DNA of 64,000 nt from Anaerolineales bacterium UBA2317 (GCA_002345215.1 DDVH01000022.1:1-64000), one strand, 5' to 3'. Positions 35,021 to 44,390 are shown, numbered from the stretch's first letter. A program made the numbers and translations. The notes: a model not told the origin generated them from the letters alone.

Positions 35021-36340
35021 CTAATTCCCTTTTTCCGCCGCAGTCAAGGCATCTTCGAAGATTCTCAAGCCTTCATCAATTTCACTTTTGCTAATGGATA
35101 ACGGCGGAGCGATGCGAATCACACTCTGTCCGCAAGATAATGTCAAAAGTCCGCGCTCAAATGCTAGGTCAGTTAAACGATGCGTTAATTCCTTTGCGGG
35201 TTCTTTCGTCTCACGATTTTTGACTAACTCCACGCCAATCATCAAGCCTTTGCCACGTACTTCACCAATGCTGGGGTGACGTGCTTTGATTTCTTCCAAA
35301 GCATCCATCGCGTATTCGCCAACTTCTTTTGCGTTTTGCATATATTGTTTTTCAATCAAATCAATCGTTGCCAAAGAAGCCGCGCATGAAATCGGATTAC
35401 CACCATATGTATTTCCATGCGTGCCGTTTTCCCAAGTCATCACAGATTTTCTGGCAATACATGCGCCAAGCGGCATACCTGATGCAATGCCTTTTGCTGA
35501 GGTGATAATATCTGGCTCAACACCGAAATGTTCAATTGCCCACCACTTCCCAGTGCGTCCCATACCACTTTGCACTTCATCTAAAATTAGAAGAATGCCA
35601 TGTTTATCACATAATTTTCGTAAGGCTGGATAAAACCCATCTGGCGGAACGATATAACCACCTTCACCTTGAATGGTCTCAACCAAAACACCTGCCACTT
35701 CATTGGGCGGTAATGTTTGTGCCAAAATTTCTTCTTCAATGTAGCGAACGACTGCTTCGCCGTAATCCTCACCTTTTTTACGTTCAAGAATGGGACGATA
35801 CGGATTTGGAAATGGTGCATGCGTTACGCCATTCATCAAAGGATAAAATCCATTTTTATATTTTGCTTTGCTAGCAGTAAAGGTAACAGCACCCATCGTT
35901 CTGCCATGAAATGCACCCGTGAAACCGATAAAGTTTGCGCGTTTCGTTTTATAACGTGCCAGTTTGATAGCCGCTTCCACTGCTTCGGTACCTGAATTCG
36001 TCATAAATGAAAGCGCATCTTCTTTGAAAGGTGCAATGTCATTTAATCTTTCGCCTAGCCGAACCCAATTCTCATGATAAAAATCAGATGAAATGTGAAT
36101 AAATTTTTCTGCTTGCTCTTGAATCGCTTTTACAACTTGTGGGTGCGAATACCCCGTTGAAACCACTGCAATCCCACCCATAAAATCTAAATAACGATTT
36201 CCATCAACATCCCACACTTCCGAACCTTTGCCATAATCCATCACAAATGGATAATCTCGCGGATAAGAAGGTGAAATCACTTTCTTATCACGTTCAATCA
36301 TGGCATGAGCTTTCGGTCCTACTTTCTTAAACTTGGTCAT
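35021..36340 (-). CDS. Class III PLP aminotransferase (4-aminobutyrate/acetylornithine type)
   Basis: 439 residues. PLP fold type I with FMTNSGTEAVEAAIKLAR, GFTGAFHGRTMGAV, VETIQGEGGYIVPP, ILDEVQSGMGRTGKW and the Schiff-base Lys in TSAKGIASGMPLG. Sequence resembles GABA transaminase more than ArgD, but acetylornithine, ornithine or taurine donors are also possible. Shine-Dalgarno AAGGAG. Eighteen nt downstream of the ROK kinase gene on the same strand. Confidence 0.92.
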   Translation of the reverse strand: MTKFKKVGPKAHAMIERDKKVISPSYPRDYPFVMDYGKGSEVWDVDGNRYLDFMGGIAVVSTGYSHPQVVKAIQEQAEKFIHISSDFYHENWVRLGERLNDIAPFKEDALSFMTNSGTEAVEAAIKLARYKTKRANFIGFTGAFHGRTMGAVTFTASKAKYKNGFYPLMNGVTHAPFPNPYRPILERKKGEDYGEAVVRYIEEEILAQTLPPNEVAGVLVETIQGEGGYIVPPDGFYPALRKLCDKHGILLILDEVQSGMGRTGKWWAIEHFGVEPDIITSAKGIASGMPLGACIARKSVMTWENGTHGNTYGGNPISCAASLATIDLIEKQYMQNAKEVGEYAMDALEEIKARHPSIGEVRGKGLMIGVELVKNRETKEPAKELTHRLTDLAFERGLLTLSCGQSVIRIAPPLSISKSEIDEGLRIFEDALTAAEKGN

Positions 36341-36358
36341 ACATACTCCTTGAATTTT

Positions 36359-37297
36359 TTATAAACTTAATTTCATTTCAGCCAAAGCACGCGCGCCAAG
36401 CAAACCAGCATCATCACCTAATTGTGCTTTGGTAATTACCAAACCATCTAAATATCTTGGATGAAACACTCTTTCCTTCAAACTTTTATGAAACGAATCA
36501 AATAATAAATTTCCAACTTGTGAAACACCCCCACCAAAAATAACAATCGATGGGTCAAATGAATGAAGCATGCTTGCAACACCAATCCCCAAATATTCTC
36601 CAGCACGTTGAAAGGCTTTGATAGCAAGCTCATCGCCTTGATGCGCCGCCTCTGCAATATCTTTGGCACTTAGATTAACATCCCGCTTCATACTTGACTT
36701 TACGCCTGATTCTAATTCCCCAAGCACATACTTACTTATAGCAGGTCCTGATGAATATGCTTCTAAGTGACCTGCAAATCCGCAATTGCATAACGGTCCA
36801 TTCGGGTCAACAATAATATGACCTAATTCCGCCGCCAACCCATGATGACCTTGTAACAACTTATCATCAGCAATCACGCCGCCCCCAACGCCTGTGCTTA
36901 CTGTCAAATACAAAACATGATGATGACCTTTGCCTGCTCCAAAACGATATTCTGCTAAACCTGCTAAATTAGCATCATTATCTAAAAATGCTTTCACCCC
37001 AAAATGTTCTGCTAATTTAGGTGCTAACGGAAAGTTATGAAACTGGGGGTTATTGGGTGGTGCTAGTAAAAAACCAGTATGCGGGTCTAAGGGACCAGGT
37101 GAACCAATTCCAATGGCAGAAACTGTCTCCCCTTGGGGCCAAACCTCTTCAATCACGCCAATGAGGCGTTCAAATCCACCGGGCTCAGAAGCAAGAGTCC
37201 GAATCCTTTGATACTTAACTGGTTTTACTTCATCTTGTGAGTAAGAAGCGGCACGCATGTGTGTGCCGCCGATATCTATCGCTACAATCATTGTCAT
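36359..37297 (-). CDS. ROK-family sugar kinase (glucokinase-like)
   Basis: 312 residues. The ATP motif is VAIDIGGTHMRAAS. DNDANLAGLAEYRFGAGKG carries the catalytic Asp. GTGVGGGVI and the ROK signature GHHGLAAELGHI follow, with a zinc site CNCGFAGHLEA, in which the third ligand position usually occupied by Cys is His. Likely phosphorylates glucose or a related hexose. It is divergent from yvcK and 18 nt upstream of the aminotransferase. The ATG at 37297 is supported by a -10 box exactly 7 nt away; an ATG two codons later is an alternative. Confidence 0.9.
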   Translation of the reverse strand: MTMIVAIDIGGTHMRAASYSQDEVKPVKYQRIRTLASEPGGFERLIGVIEEVWPQGETVSAIGIGSPGPLDPHTGFLLAPPNNPQFHNFPLAPKLAEHFGVKAFLDNDANLAGLAEYRFGAGKGHHHVLYLTVSTGVGGGVIADDKLLQGHHGLAAELGHIIVDPNGPLCNCGFAGHLEAYSSGPAISKYVLGELESGVKSSMKRDVNLSAKDIAEAAHQGDELAIKAFQRAGEYLGIGVASMLHSFDPSIVIFGGGVSQVGNLLFDSFHKSLKERVFHPRYLDGLVITKAQLGDDAGLLGARALAEMKLSL

Positions 37298-37304
37298 GTG
37301 CCAG

Positions 37305-37310
37305 ATTATA
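37305..37310 (-). promoter_or_regulatory. -10 box of the ROK kinase gene, leaderless
   Basis: Minus-strand TATAAT, 7 nt, ATG at 37297. No Shine-Dalgarno. Confidence 0.5.
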
Positions 37311-37342
37311 CCGTAAGGCTATTTTTCGGCACATTTGCCCGT

Positions 37343-37371
37343 TTGACTCAAGTTTGCATCACTGCTATGAT
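37343..37371 (+). promoter_or_regulatory. Promoter of yvcK, leaderless
   Basis: TTGACT (37343-37348), a 17-nt spacer and TATGAT (37366-37371), then 7 nt to the ATG at 37379. The upstream in-frame ATG at 37367 lies inside the -10 box and is therefore unlikely to be used. Confidence 0.65.
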
Positions 37372-37378
37372 TTTATTG

Positions 37379-38686
37379 ATGAAAAAATTGCTTTCAATCT
37401 TTCACAGTATTGCCCGCTGGCTACGACCCGGTTTGAGAATCAAACGCTGGTTTGCTCTCGTTTTGTTTGGGATTACATTATTGGGATTAGGCTTTGCTGT
37501 GATTTTGATTGATTTATACCGAACAGATTCTACAAACGAAACCTTATTAACTATTCTTTATTATTTATCTTTGCGCTTTTTGCCTAGATTATTACGCGCC
37601 ATTATTTTTGGTGGTATTGGGATTTGGCTTGTAGTTTATGGAATTTTGCAATTGAATCGTTCTTTGTTGAATCCATTTATTCGACCAGGGCATGACTTAG
37701 TAGATACGCTGACAGATTTTCAACGCCGCAAACGCGGACCTCGTATTGTCGCCATTGGTGGCGGGCATGGACTTGCTACTTTGTTACGTGGATTAAAAAC
37801 AGAAACATCAAACCTTACAGCAGTCGTCACAGTAGCAGATGATGGCGGTTCATCTGGAAGATTGCGTGAGAGTTTTGGAATTTTACCGCCCGGTGATATT
37901 CGCAATTGTTTAGCGGCATTATCGAATGATGAAGATAGATTAACTCAATTATTTCAATATCGCTTTAGTGGTGCCAAAGAATTAGAAGGACATTCTTTTG
38001 GAAATTTATTTATCACAGCCTTAGCAGATATTACAGGCAGTTTTGAAACCGCAGTTGTAGAGTCGGGGCGTGTGCTTTCAGTGAATGGACAAGTACTCCC
38101 ATCTACTTTGAATGACGTGAAGTTAGTCGCAAGTATGCAACTTCCTTTTTCGTCTAATGAAGTTCGTATAGAAGGAGAAAGTAAAATCCCTACTATATCT
38201 GGTAGAGTGAGGCGAGTATGGCTTGAACCAGATGATGCACCTGCTTTTCCACCTGTAATAAAAGAATTATTAAGTGCCGATATTATTGTGGTAGGACCTG
38301 GCAGTTTGTACACCAGTATTTTGCCAAATTTATTAGTACATGATTTACTTGCCAGTATTCATGCCAGCCGCGCGATAAAAATTTATGTCTGTAACATCGC
38401 TACCCAATCTGGCGAAACAGACTCATTCACCTGCTATGACCACATCCGCGCTTTGCAAGACCATGTCGGCGAAGATTTATTCGATGTGATTTTGTGTAAT
38501 GATAATTACAGCGGAACATTATCATCCGATTCGCGTTTTGTGATTGCAGATGAAAAAATATTAGAAGATCCGCGCACTTACACAGCCAACTTGACTGAAG
38601 AATCTCATCCGTGGCGGCATGATTCTCGAAAGTTAACTCAAATCATCATGGATATTTTTTATGAGAGAACAGGTCCTCTTTCGTAG
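37379..38686 (+). CDS. yvcK: YvcK/YbhK-family gluconeogenesis factor with membrane anchor
   Basis: About 435 residues. Two N-terminal transmembrane helices (about 20-42 and 60-87) precede a CofD-like domain: VAIGGGHGLATLLRGLK, VADDGGSSGRLRESFG, PPGDIRNCLAALS and GHSFGNLFI, then VGPGSLYTSILPNLLV. YvcK proteins bind UDP-sugars and affect cell shape and growth on gluconeogenic carbon; in several Gram-positives they are phosphorylated by Ser/Thr kinases. The N-terminal membrane extension is a variation seen in related bacteria. It is divergent from the ROK kinase and upstream of gap-pgk, which fits carbon-flow control. Confidence 0.92.
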   Translation: MKKLLSIFHSIARWLRPGLRIKRWFALVLFGITLLGLGFAVILIDLYRTDSTNETLLTILYYLSLRFLPRLLRAIIFGGIGIWLVVYGILQLNRSLLNPFIRPGHDLVDTLTDFQRRKRGPRIVAIGGGHGLATLLRGLKTETSNLTAVVTVADDGGSSGRLRESFGILPPGDIRNCLAALSNDEDRLTQLFQYRFSGAKELEGHSFGNLFITALADITGSFETAVVESGRVLSVNGQVLPSTLNDVKLVASMQLPFSSNEVRIEGESKIPTISGRVRRVWLEPDDAPAFPPVIKELLSADIIVVGPGSLYTSILPNLLVHDLLASIHASRAIKIYVCNIATQSGETDSFTCYDHIRALQDHVGEDLFDVILCNDNYSGTLSSDSRFVIADEKILEDPRTYTANLTEESHPWRHDSRKLTQIIMDIFYERTGPLS

Positions 38687-38705
38687 GTCATGCTTTTAGC
38701 ATGAC
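38687..38705 (+). terminator. Hairpin at the end of yvcK
   Basis: GTCATGC, TTTTA, GCATGAC directly after the stop codon. There is no T-run, so it may be a weak terminator or a processing hairpin. Confidence 0.45.
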
Positions 38706-38898
38706 AAGTTCAAAGGCGGAGAAAATGCCGCTAAAGCAGAAGCAACTTTCCCCTTAAGAATGAAGCGCGGAAATTTTTCCACAAATTGGGCATAAAGAAG
38801 TAAAATAAAAAGTTGAAAGTAGTCTATGCAGATTTTCATCTGCTCAAAAATAAAATCAGCGGACTTCAATCCGCAAATCAATCTCGGAGGATTATAAA
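38706..38898 (+). promoter_or_regulatory. Upstream region of gap with two small hairpins
   Basis: This gap holds stem-loops at 38828-38843 (GCAGATTTTCATCTGC) and 38859-38874 (GCGGA, CTTCAA, TCCGC), then the Shine-Dalgarno CGGAGGATT before gap. No known riboswitch was recognised. It probably contains the gap promoter, but no consensus pair was found. Confidence 0.4.
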
Positions 38899-39909
38899 AT
38901 GGCAGTAAAAGTTGGTATTAACGGGTTTGGACGTATCGGGCGTTTGGTGTTTCGCACCATCAAACAACGACATGCAAAAGATATTGAAGTGGTAGCAATC
39001 AATGATTTATTTGATTCGCCAACCAATGCGCATTTGTTGAAATATGATTCAACTTATGGGCAATATGAAGGCACCGTTGAGGCGAAAGACGGCAACTTGG
39101 TAGTTGACGGTAAAACTGTAAAAGTTTCTGCTGAAAAAGACCCCGCCATGATTAAGTGGAAAGAGATGGGCGTGGATATTGTTTTGGAATGTTCTGGCGT
39201 TTTCACCGATGCAACCAAAGCCAAAGCCCATATTGAATCGGGCGGAGCAAAGAAAGTGATTATTTCAGCACCTGCAAAAAATGAAGACATTACGATTGTA
39301 TTGGGCGTGAATGATGATAAATATGATTCATCCAAACATCATATTGTTTCAAACGCTTCTTGTACAACAAATGGTCTGGCTCCTGTAGCAAAAGTATTAA
39401 ACGATAAATTTGGAATTGATAAAGGTTTGCTCACAACCGTTCATGCATATACCAATTCACAAAAATTACAAGATGTTGGCGCAAAAGATTTACGTGATGC
39501 TCGCGCCGCCGCACAAAACATTGTGCCATCTGCAACGGGTGCGGCAAAAGCAGTTGGTTTGGTTATTCCAGAACTCAAAGGAAAATTTGGTGGCATGGCT
39601 TTCCGTGTGCCAACCCCAACCGTTTCAGTTGTTGATTTCACTGCCATCTTAAATAAAGAAGCCAGTGCTGATGATATTCGTGCCGCCATGCTTGAATATG
39701 CAAATGGTCGCATGAAAGGCATTTTGGATGTCACTGATGAACCGCTTGTCTCCACCGATTTACGTGGCACAAATTTTTCATCTGTGTTTAGCACAATTGA
39801 TACAGTGGTGATTGGCAACTTGGTCAAAGTGGTTGCTTGGTATGATAATGAATGGGGTTATGCTTGCCGCACTGCTGACCTAACTGCATTGATGGCGAAA
39901 TCTCTTTAA
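38899..39909 (+). CDS. gap: Glyceraldehyde-3-phosphate dehydrogenase (type I)
   Basis: 336 residues. NAD domain VGINGFGRIGRLVFR, the catalytic Cys in SNASCTTNGLAPV, and the substrate-binding NIVPSATGAAKAVG and WYDNEWGYACR. Asp in INDLFD suggests NAD+ preference. It converts glyceraldehyde-3-phosphate to 1,3-bisphosphoglycerate in the cytoplasm. Strong Shine-Dalgarno GGAGG. It is followed 42 nt later by pgk, with a hairpin in between. Confidence 0.98.
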   Translation: MAVKVGINGFGRIGRLVFRTIKQRHAKDIEVVAINDLFDSPTNAHLLKYDSTYGQYEGTVEAKDGNLVVDGKTVKVSAEKDPAMIKWKEMGVDIVLECSGVFTDATKAKAHIESGGAKKVIISAPAKNEDITIVLGVNDDKYDSSKHHIVSNASCTTNGLAPVAKVLNDKFGIDKGLLTTVHAYTNSQKLQDVGAKDLRDARAAAQNIVPSATGAAKAVGLVIPELKGKFGGMAFRVPTPTVSVVDFTAILNKEASADDIRAAMLEYANGRMKGILDVTDEPLVSTDLRGTNFSSVFSTIDTVVIGNLVKVVAWYDNEWGYACRTADLTALMAKSL

Positions 39910-39916
39910 TTTATTT

Positions 39917-39937
39917 GGACACGGCATCGCCGTGTCC
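39917..39937 (+). terminator. Intercistronic hairpin between gap and pgk
   Basis: GGACACGGC, ATC, GCCGTGTCC followed by TTACTTTATT. The short interrupted T-tract suggests partial termination or mRNA processing, which would set different gap and pgk levels. Confidence 0.6.
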
Positions 39938-39951
39938 TTACTTTATTAACT

Positions 39952-41124
39952 ATGAACAAAAAAACTGTAAAAGATATTGACCTCAAAAACAAACGCGTGT
40001 TAATGCGTGTGGATTTCAACGTGCCAATGCAAGATGGTAAAGTGACAGATGATAAAAGAATCCGCGCCGCATTGCCAACAATAAAATATATTTTGGAACA
40101 AGATGCTTCATTGATTTTGATGAGTCATCTCGGGCGACCAAAATCCGCTTCTGATTCTGAATTCAGCCTGCGTGCCGCTTCGGAGGCATTATCTTCACTT
40201 TTAGAGAGTCCCGTCCAAATGGCACCTGATTGCGTGGGTGATGAAGTTGAAAAATTGACGAAAGCATTAAAACCAAAAGAAGTTCTAATGCTTGAAAATA
40301 CACGCTATCATCCCGAAGAAGAAAAAAATGATTTAGATTTTGCAAAAAGACTTGCTTCTTTAGGCGAAATCTACGTTAATGATGCCTTTGGCTCAGCCCA
40401 TCGTGCACATGCTTCTACAGAAGGCATTGCAGGATTTTTACCCGCTGTCTCTGGCTTTTTGATGGAACAAGAACTTGAATATCTTGGTCGTGCTGTTGCG
40501 AATCCCGAACATCCATATATTGCAATTCTCGGCGGAGCAAAAATCAGTGACAAGATTCTTGTCGTTGAAACTTTACTATCAAAATGTGACAAGTTAATCA
40601 TTGGCGGAGGAATGGCAAATACATTTTTATCCGCTCAAGGCTTGAATATGCAAGATAGTTTAGTAGAAAAAGAATCGATTGAAACTGCAAAATCTATCCT
40701 GAGCAAATCAGCAGATAAATTAATTCTGCCAATGGATGCAGTCATTGCGGATAAATTCGATGCCGAAGCCAACACCCAAACTGTAGATGTAGATAAAATC
40801 CCCGCAGGTTGGCGCATGTTAGATGTTGGTCCAAAAACTATAGGTTTATATCAAGCTGAATTAAGCGGAGCCAAGTTGATAGTCTGGAATGGCCCCGTTG
40901 GTGTATTTGAAATGCCAAAATTTGCCGAAGGCACATTTGCTTTGGCTAAAATGTTAGCAGAATCCAAAGCCATCACAGTGATTGGTGGTGGAGATTCAGC
41001 CAGTGCTGTCAAAAAAGCAGGCGTTGCCAAACAGATGACTCATGTCTCAACTGGCGGCGGCGCATCGCTAGAATTTTTAGAAGGAAAAGAACTGCCCGGC
41101 GTTGCAGCATTGTTGGATAAATAA
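39952..41124 (+). CDS. pgk: Phosphoglycerate kinase
   Basis: 390 residues. RVDFNVPMQDGKVTDDKRI, LMSHLGRPK, the ENTRYHPEE substrate region, NDAFGSAHRAHAS, ILGGAKISDK, and the C-terminal nucleotide-binding VWNGPVGVFEMPKFAEGT and VIGGGDSA. Transfers the acyl phosphate of 1,3-BPG to ADP. Co-directional with gap. Followed by a perfect 19-bp terminator palindrome. Confidence 0.98.
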   Translation: MNKKTVKDIDLKNKRVLMRVDFNVPMQDGKVTDDKRIRAALPTIKYILEQDASLILMSHLGRPKSASDSEFSLRAASEALSSLLESPVQMAPDCVGDEVEKLTKALKPKEVLMLENTRYHPEEEKNDLDFAKRLASLGEIYVNDAFGSAHRAHASTEGIAGFLPAVSGFLMEQELEYLGRAVANPEHPYIAILGGAKISDKILVVETLLSKCDKLIIGGGMANTFLSAQGLNMQDSLVEKESIETAKSILSKSADKLILPMDAVIADKFDAEANTQTVDVDKIPAGWRMLDVGPKTIGLYQAELSGAKLIVWNGPVGVFEMPKFAEGTFALAKMLAESKAITVIGGGDSASAVKKAGVAKQMTHVSTGGGASLEFLEGKELPGVAALLDK

Positions 41125-41139
41125 TTTTTTCAGTAGGAC

Positions 41140-41177
41140 AAAAGGAGCAGAAAGAGTTAACTCTTTCTGCTCCTTTT
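41140..41177. terminator. Perfect palindromic terminator after pgk
   Basis: AAAAGGAGCAGAAAGAGTT and its exact reverse complement, adjacent, with flanking A/T runs. A related GAGCAGAAA stem recurs at 41766-41797. Confidence 0.85.
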
Positions 41178-41183
41178 CTATTT

Positions 41184-41189
41184 TATAAT
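41184..41189 (+). promoter_or_regulatory. -10 box of the 175-aa membrane protein gene
   Basis: TATAAT, 31 nt before the ATG at 41221, so this transcript has a short leader with Shine-Dalgarno TTAGGAGAA. The -35 is not clear. Confidence 0.45.
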
Positions 41190-41220
41190 CGCGTCATCAA
41201 ATTTTTAGGAGAATTTTTTA

Positions 41221-41748
41221 ATGGAGAAAAATACAACATCTCAACCTGCATCAGGCACAAATCGCAGCCTAATTATTGGTATCGTCATTGCGATTGTGCT
41301 GTGTTGCTGTTGTGCAATCACAGCCGTAACAGGTTATTATGGTTATCAGACTTATCTCGAAGCACAAAGAATCGCCCAAGACCTTCAAGAGTTTGAAATA
41401 CCGCAAGAGTTTCTAACCCCAATTCCCGGCGACCCATTTGACCCAAATCAACCTACCCCTAGTTTTGACTTGGATGTAAGTGGTGAAATCCCTTCCGGTG
41501 GGCTTGCAGATGACGAGACTCGCCTCACTGCTTGGTTCTCAGTTCAGTTAGTTGCGATTATTTCTGAGTGTTCCATACCAACAGTGGAAGGAACAACCAT
41601 TACGGTTATACAACAACCAGATGCAAATGGTGAATGGCAAGAAGAGTGGAATGTCAATTGCGGTGATGGCACTTCGCAACCTTTCAAGGTCACATTTACC
41701 CCAGAAAATGGGATTGTAAATGTGAATGTAGAATTGCCGGGGCAGTAA
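41221..41748 (+). CDS. Single-pass membrane protein, function unknown
   Basis: 175 residues. A short cytoplasmic N-terminus, one transmembrane helix with a Cys cluster (IVIAIVLCCCCAITAVTG, about 20-40), then an extracellular part with a Pro-rich linker and a small globular domain with two Cys (SECSIP and NVNCGDG) that could form a disulfide. No family was recognised. Its own promoter and terminator make it monocistronic. Confidence 0.6.
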   Translation: MEKNTTSQPASGTNRSLIIGIVIAIVLCCCCAITAVTGYYGYQTYLEAQRIAQDLQEFEIPQEFLTPIPGDPFDPNQPTPSFDLDVSGEIPSGGLADDETRLTAWFSVQLVAIISECSIPTVEGTTITVIQQPDANGEWQEEWNVNCGDGTSQPFKVTFTPENGIVNVNVELPGQ

Positions 41749-41765
41749 AAAACTTAAATAGATTT

Positions 41766-41797
41766 AAGAGCAGAAACATTTTGTTTCTGCTCTTTTT
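41766..41797 (+). terminator. Rho-independent terminator
   Basis: AAGAGCAGAAAC, 5-nt loop, GTTTCTGCTCTT then TTT. Clear stem plus T-tract. Confidence 0.85.
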
Positions 41798-41851
41798 ATT
41801 TCAATTTGAACACAATTCATTTCGAAATAACCGAAATTTGTTTCACTCGGC

Positions 41852-41857
41852 TATAAT
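41852..41857 (+). promoter_or_regulatory. -10 box of the kinase-TPR gene
   Basis: TATAAT 26 nt before the ATG at 41884; the leader contains the Shine-Dalgarno TTGGAG. A short palindrome ATTTCGAAAT lies just upstream. Confidence 0.4.
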
Positions 41858-41883
41858 TATTCAATCTCAAATTGGAGTTGTAA

Positions 41884-43623
41884 ATGTCTTTCAAAGTTGG
41901 TGAAAATGTAGGTCCATATCGAATCATTGAGCAGTTGGGGCAGGGTGGCATGGCGACTGTTTTCAAAGCCTATCATGCTTCGTTAGATAGGTATGTGGCG
42001 GTCAAAGCATTGCATCAAGCCTTCAATGAGGATTCTACTTTCACGGCTCGTTTTCAACGCGAAGCAAGAGTTGTTGCAAAATTGGAACATCCAAACATTG
42101 TGCCAGTGTATGATTATTCAGAACACGAGTCACGCCCATATTTGGTGATGAAATTCATTGAAGGCGATACACTCAAAGCGCGTTTTCAACGTGGGGCATT
42201 AAGTTCGCAAGAAATTGAACAAGTGGTGACTTCTGTTGGCTCAGCACTTGGATACGCCCATCAACAAGGCGTGTTGCATCGTGATATAAAACCGTCGAAT
42301 GTTTTGCTTTCAAACGAAGGGGTCATGTATTTAGCAGATTTTGGCTTAGCGCGGATTGCCCAAGCAGGAGAATCTACACTTTCATCAGATTCGATCATGG
42401 GCACGCCTCAATACATCTCACCTGAACAGGCGATGGGCAAAAAAGATTTAGACTCAGGGACAGATATTTATTCGTTCGGTGTCATGTTATATGAAATGGT
42501 TGTCGGCCAAGTTCCGTTTAGTGCTGATACACCATTTTCTATTATCCACGACCATATTTATACGCCTCTGCCTTTGCCAATGGATATTAACCCCAAAGTG
42601 CCAGAGCCTGTGCAAAAAGTTTTACTAAAGGCTTTAGCAAAAGATAGAGCAGATAGATACGAAACTGTAGAAGATTTAGTATATGCTTTCAAAGCCGCAT
42701 GGACGGAAGCGGGTGTACCCATGCAAGGCACAGCCATTACCATGCGCCCTGCAAGTTTGAAACGCGATACAAAAATTCAAGATAAAGCAACTGCTCAAAG
42801 AATAGAAGCAAGTCAACCCGTAGTCAAGAAGCGGTCTTCGTCTTGGATATGGGTATCACTTGTATTAATGCTTATTGGTTGTGTTGGGCTTGGCGCGTTT
42901 GCAAATCGTAACGGATTAATTCGCAGGTGGTTTGCACAACCAACAGCGATTGTTAATTCACCAGTGCCAAGTTTGCCGCCTGCATCTGCTCAACCCAATG
43001 TATCGCCTGCAATTGTGGCGGCGCAAGAATTGGTGAATCAAAACCCTGCTGACCCGAATGCACATTTAGGGCTTTCTTTAGCTCTTTGGGATGATGGACA
43101 ACCTGTGCCAGCCTTGCAAGCATTAACGCAAGCCGCGAATTTGGCAGGACCCACCAACCGAGAATTTTTTGCGAATGCAACGGCTGAATATAAAAAACGT
43201 GAAGCATGGATTGCTACCGCAGGTTTGTATTTACGTCTTGTACAAACATATCGTGATGAAACCCCACCGCAAGAAGTTAAAGATGGTTTAAGTGAATCTG
43301 TGTACAAGGCTTCTGAACAAAAAGATATGCCTTTGTTTGTTTTCTTCGACCGTATTGATGCAGTTAATTTGCCGTTGGGTTATATTGCGCGTGGAAGATA
43401 TGCTTTGTATAATGGCAATATAGAAGAAGCAAAACTTCAACTTAACAATGCAGAAAACAATAAACCTGATATGTATGAAGTGCCATTGCTCAAAGCCGAA
43501 ATTGAATTGAAAGCAGGGAATCAAAGAATTGCCAGAGATATTCTCACTGCACTTTCATCTGATTTAGGCGCACCCGCTTGGATTCGTGATTTTGCGAATC
43601 AATTACTACAAACCATTCCATAG
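41884..43623 (+). CDS. Membrane Ser/Thr kinase with extracytoplasmic TPR-like domain
   Basis: 579 residues. Kinase at about 12-265: LGQGGMATVFKAY, AVKALHQ, VLHRDIKPSNVLL, DFGLARI, GTPQYISPEQAMG. One transmembrane helix (about 318-338, WIWVSLVLMLIGCVGLGAFA), then a linker and TPR-like repeats to the end (LGLSLALWDDGQPVPALQAL). The topology suggests an outside sensor linked to a cytoplasmic kinase. It sits between pgk and tpi, and only 11 nt before tpi, so kinase and glycolytic enzyme are co-transcribed, which hints at control of carbon flow or YvcK-like targets. Confidence 0.92.
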   Translation: MSFKVGENVGPYRIIEQLGQGGMATVFKAYHASLDRYVAVKALHQAFNEDSTFTARFQREARVVAKLEHPNIVPVYDYSEHESRPYLVMKFIEGDTLKARFQRGALSSQEIEQVVTSVGSALGYAHQQGVLHRDIKPSNVLLSNEGVMYLADFGLARIAQAGESTLSSDSIMGTPQYISPEQAMGKKDLDSGTDIYSFGVMLYEMVVGQVPFSADTPFSIIHDHIYTPLPLPMDINPKVPEPVQKVLLKALAKDRADRYETVEDLVYAFKAAWTEAGVPMQGTAITMRPASLKRDTKIQDKATAQRIEASQPVVKKRSSSWIWVSLVLMLIGCVGLGAFANRNGLIRRWFAQPTAIVNSPVPSLPPASAQPNVSPAIVAAQELVNQNPADPNAHLGLSLALWDDGQPVPALQALTQAANLAGPTNREFFANATAEYKKREAWIATAGLYLRLVQTYRDETPPQEVKDGLSESVYKASEQKDMPLFVFFDRIDAVNLPLGYIARGRYALYNGNIEEAKLQLNNAENNKPDMYEVPLLKAEIELKAGNQRIARDILTALSSDLGAPAWIRDFANQLLQTIP

Positions 43624-43634
43624 GAAAAAAAACA

Positions 43635-44390
43635 ATGCGAACACCTCTTGTTGCAGGTAACTGGAAAATGAATAAAACCATCGTAGAAACACGCGAATTA
43701 CTTTCTGCGATGGCAGAAAAATTAAATGAAATAAAAAATGTTGAAAAAGTTGTTTGCCCGCCATTTGTTTCTTTGCAAACTGCTCACGAACTTTTGAAGA
43801 ATACCGAAATTGGTTTGGGTGCGCAAAATATGTTTTGGGAAGAAAAGGGCGCTTTCACGGGTGAAGTTGCGCCGAACATGATTAAAGAATTATGCAATTA
43901 TGTCATTCTTGGTCATTCCGAAAGACGTGCTTATTTTGGCGAGACCGATGCTTTGGTAAATAAAAAATTACTGTCCGCCCAAAAATATGATTTGACTCCG
44001 ATTGTGTGTGTGGGTGAGACGTTGGAACAATACGAATCAAACCTAACGGGGCAAGTTGTTTCTGAACAAGTAAAACTTGGTCTTGCAGGTCTACAAGCAG
44101 ACTATGCTTTACGCATTGTCGTGGCGTATGAACCTGTGTGGGCAATTGGAACAGGCAAAGCGTCCACAGGTGAAGCGGCGAATGATGTCATCAAGAATGT
44201 GATTCGCAAATCCATTGCTGAATTGTATGGCGAATCAACTGCCCAAGCGGTTCGCGTTTTATACGGCGGCTCCGTGACAGGTGCAAATGCTAACGAATTT
44301 TTCTCACAACCTGATATTGATGGCGCCTTAGTCGGTGGTGCTAGTTTGAAAGTGGATGATTTTATTCAAATTGTAAAACAAGCAAAATAA
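43635..44390 (+). CDS. tpiA: Triosephosphate isomerase
   Basis: 251 residues. All three catalytic elements are present: NWKMNKT (Lys), ILGHSERR (His) and AYEPVWAIGTGKA (Glu), plus the phosphate-binding YGGSVTGAN and GALVGGASL. It interconverts DHAP and glyceraldehyde-3-phosphate. It lies 11 nt after the kinase gene and 15 nt before a membrane protein gene. Confidence 0.98.
   Translation: MRTPLVAGNWKMNKTIVETRELLSAMAEKLNEIKNVEKVVCPPFVSLQTAHELLKNTEIGLGAQNMFWEEKGAFTGEVAPNMIKELCNYVILGHSERRAYFGETDALVNKKLLSAQKYDLTPIVCVGETLEQYESNLTGQVVSEQVKLGLAGLQADYALRIVVAYEPVWAIGTGKASTGEAANDVIKNVIRKSIAELYGESTAQAVRVLYGGSVTGANANEFFSQPDIDGALVGGASLKVDDFIQIVKQAK

Noticed and set aside
38828..38874. Riboswitch upstream of gap
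   Set aside because: Two small independent hairpins without recognisable aptamer sequence. Listed only as a structured leader.
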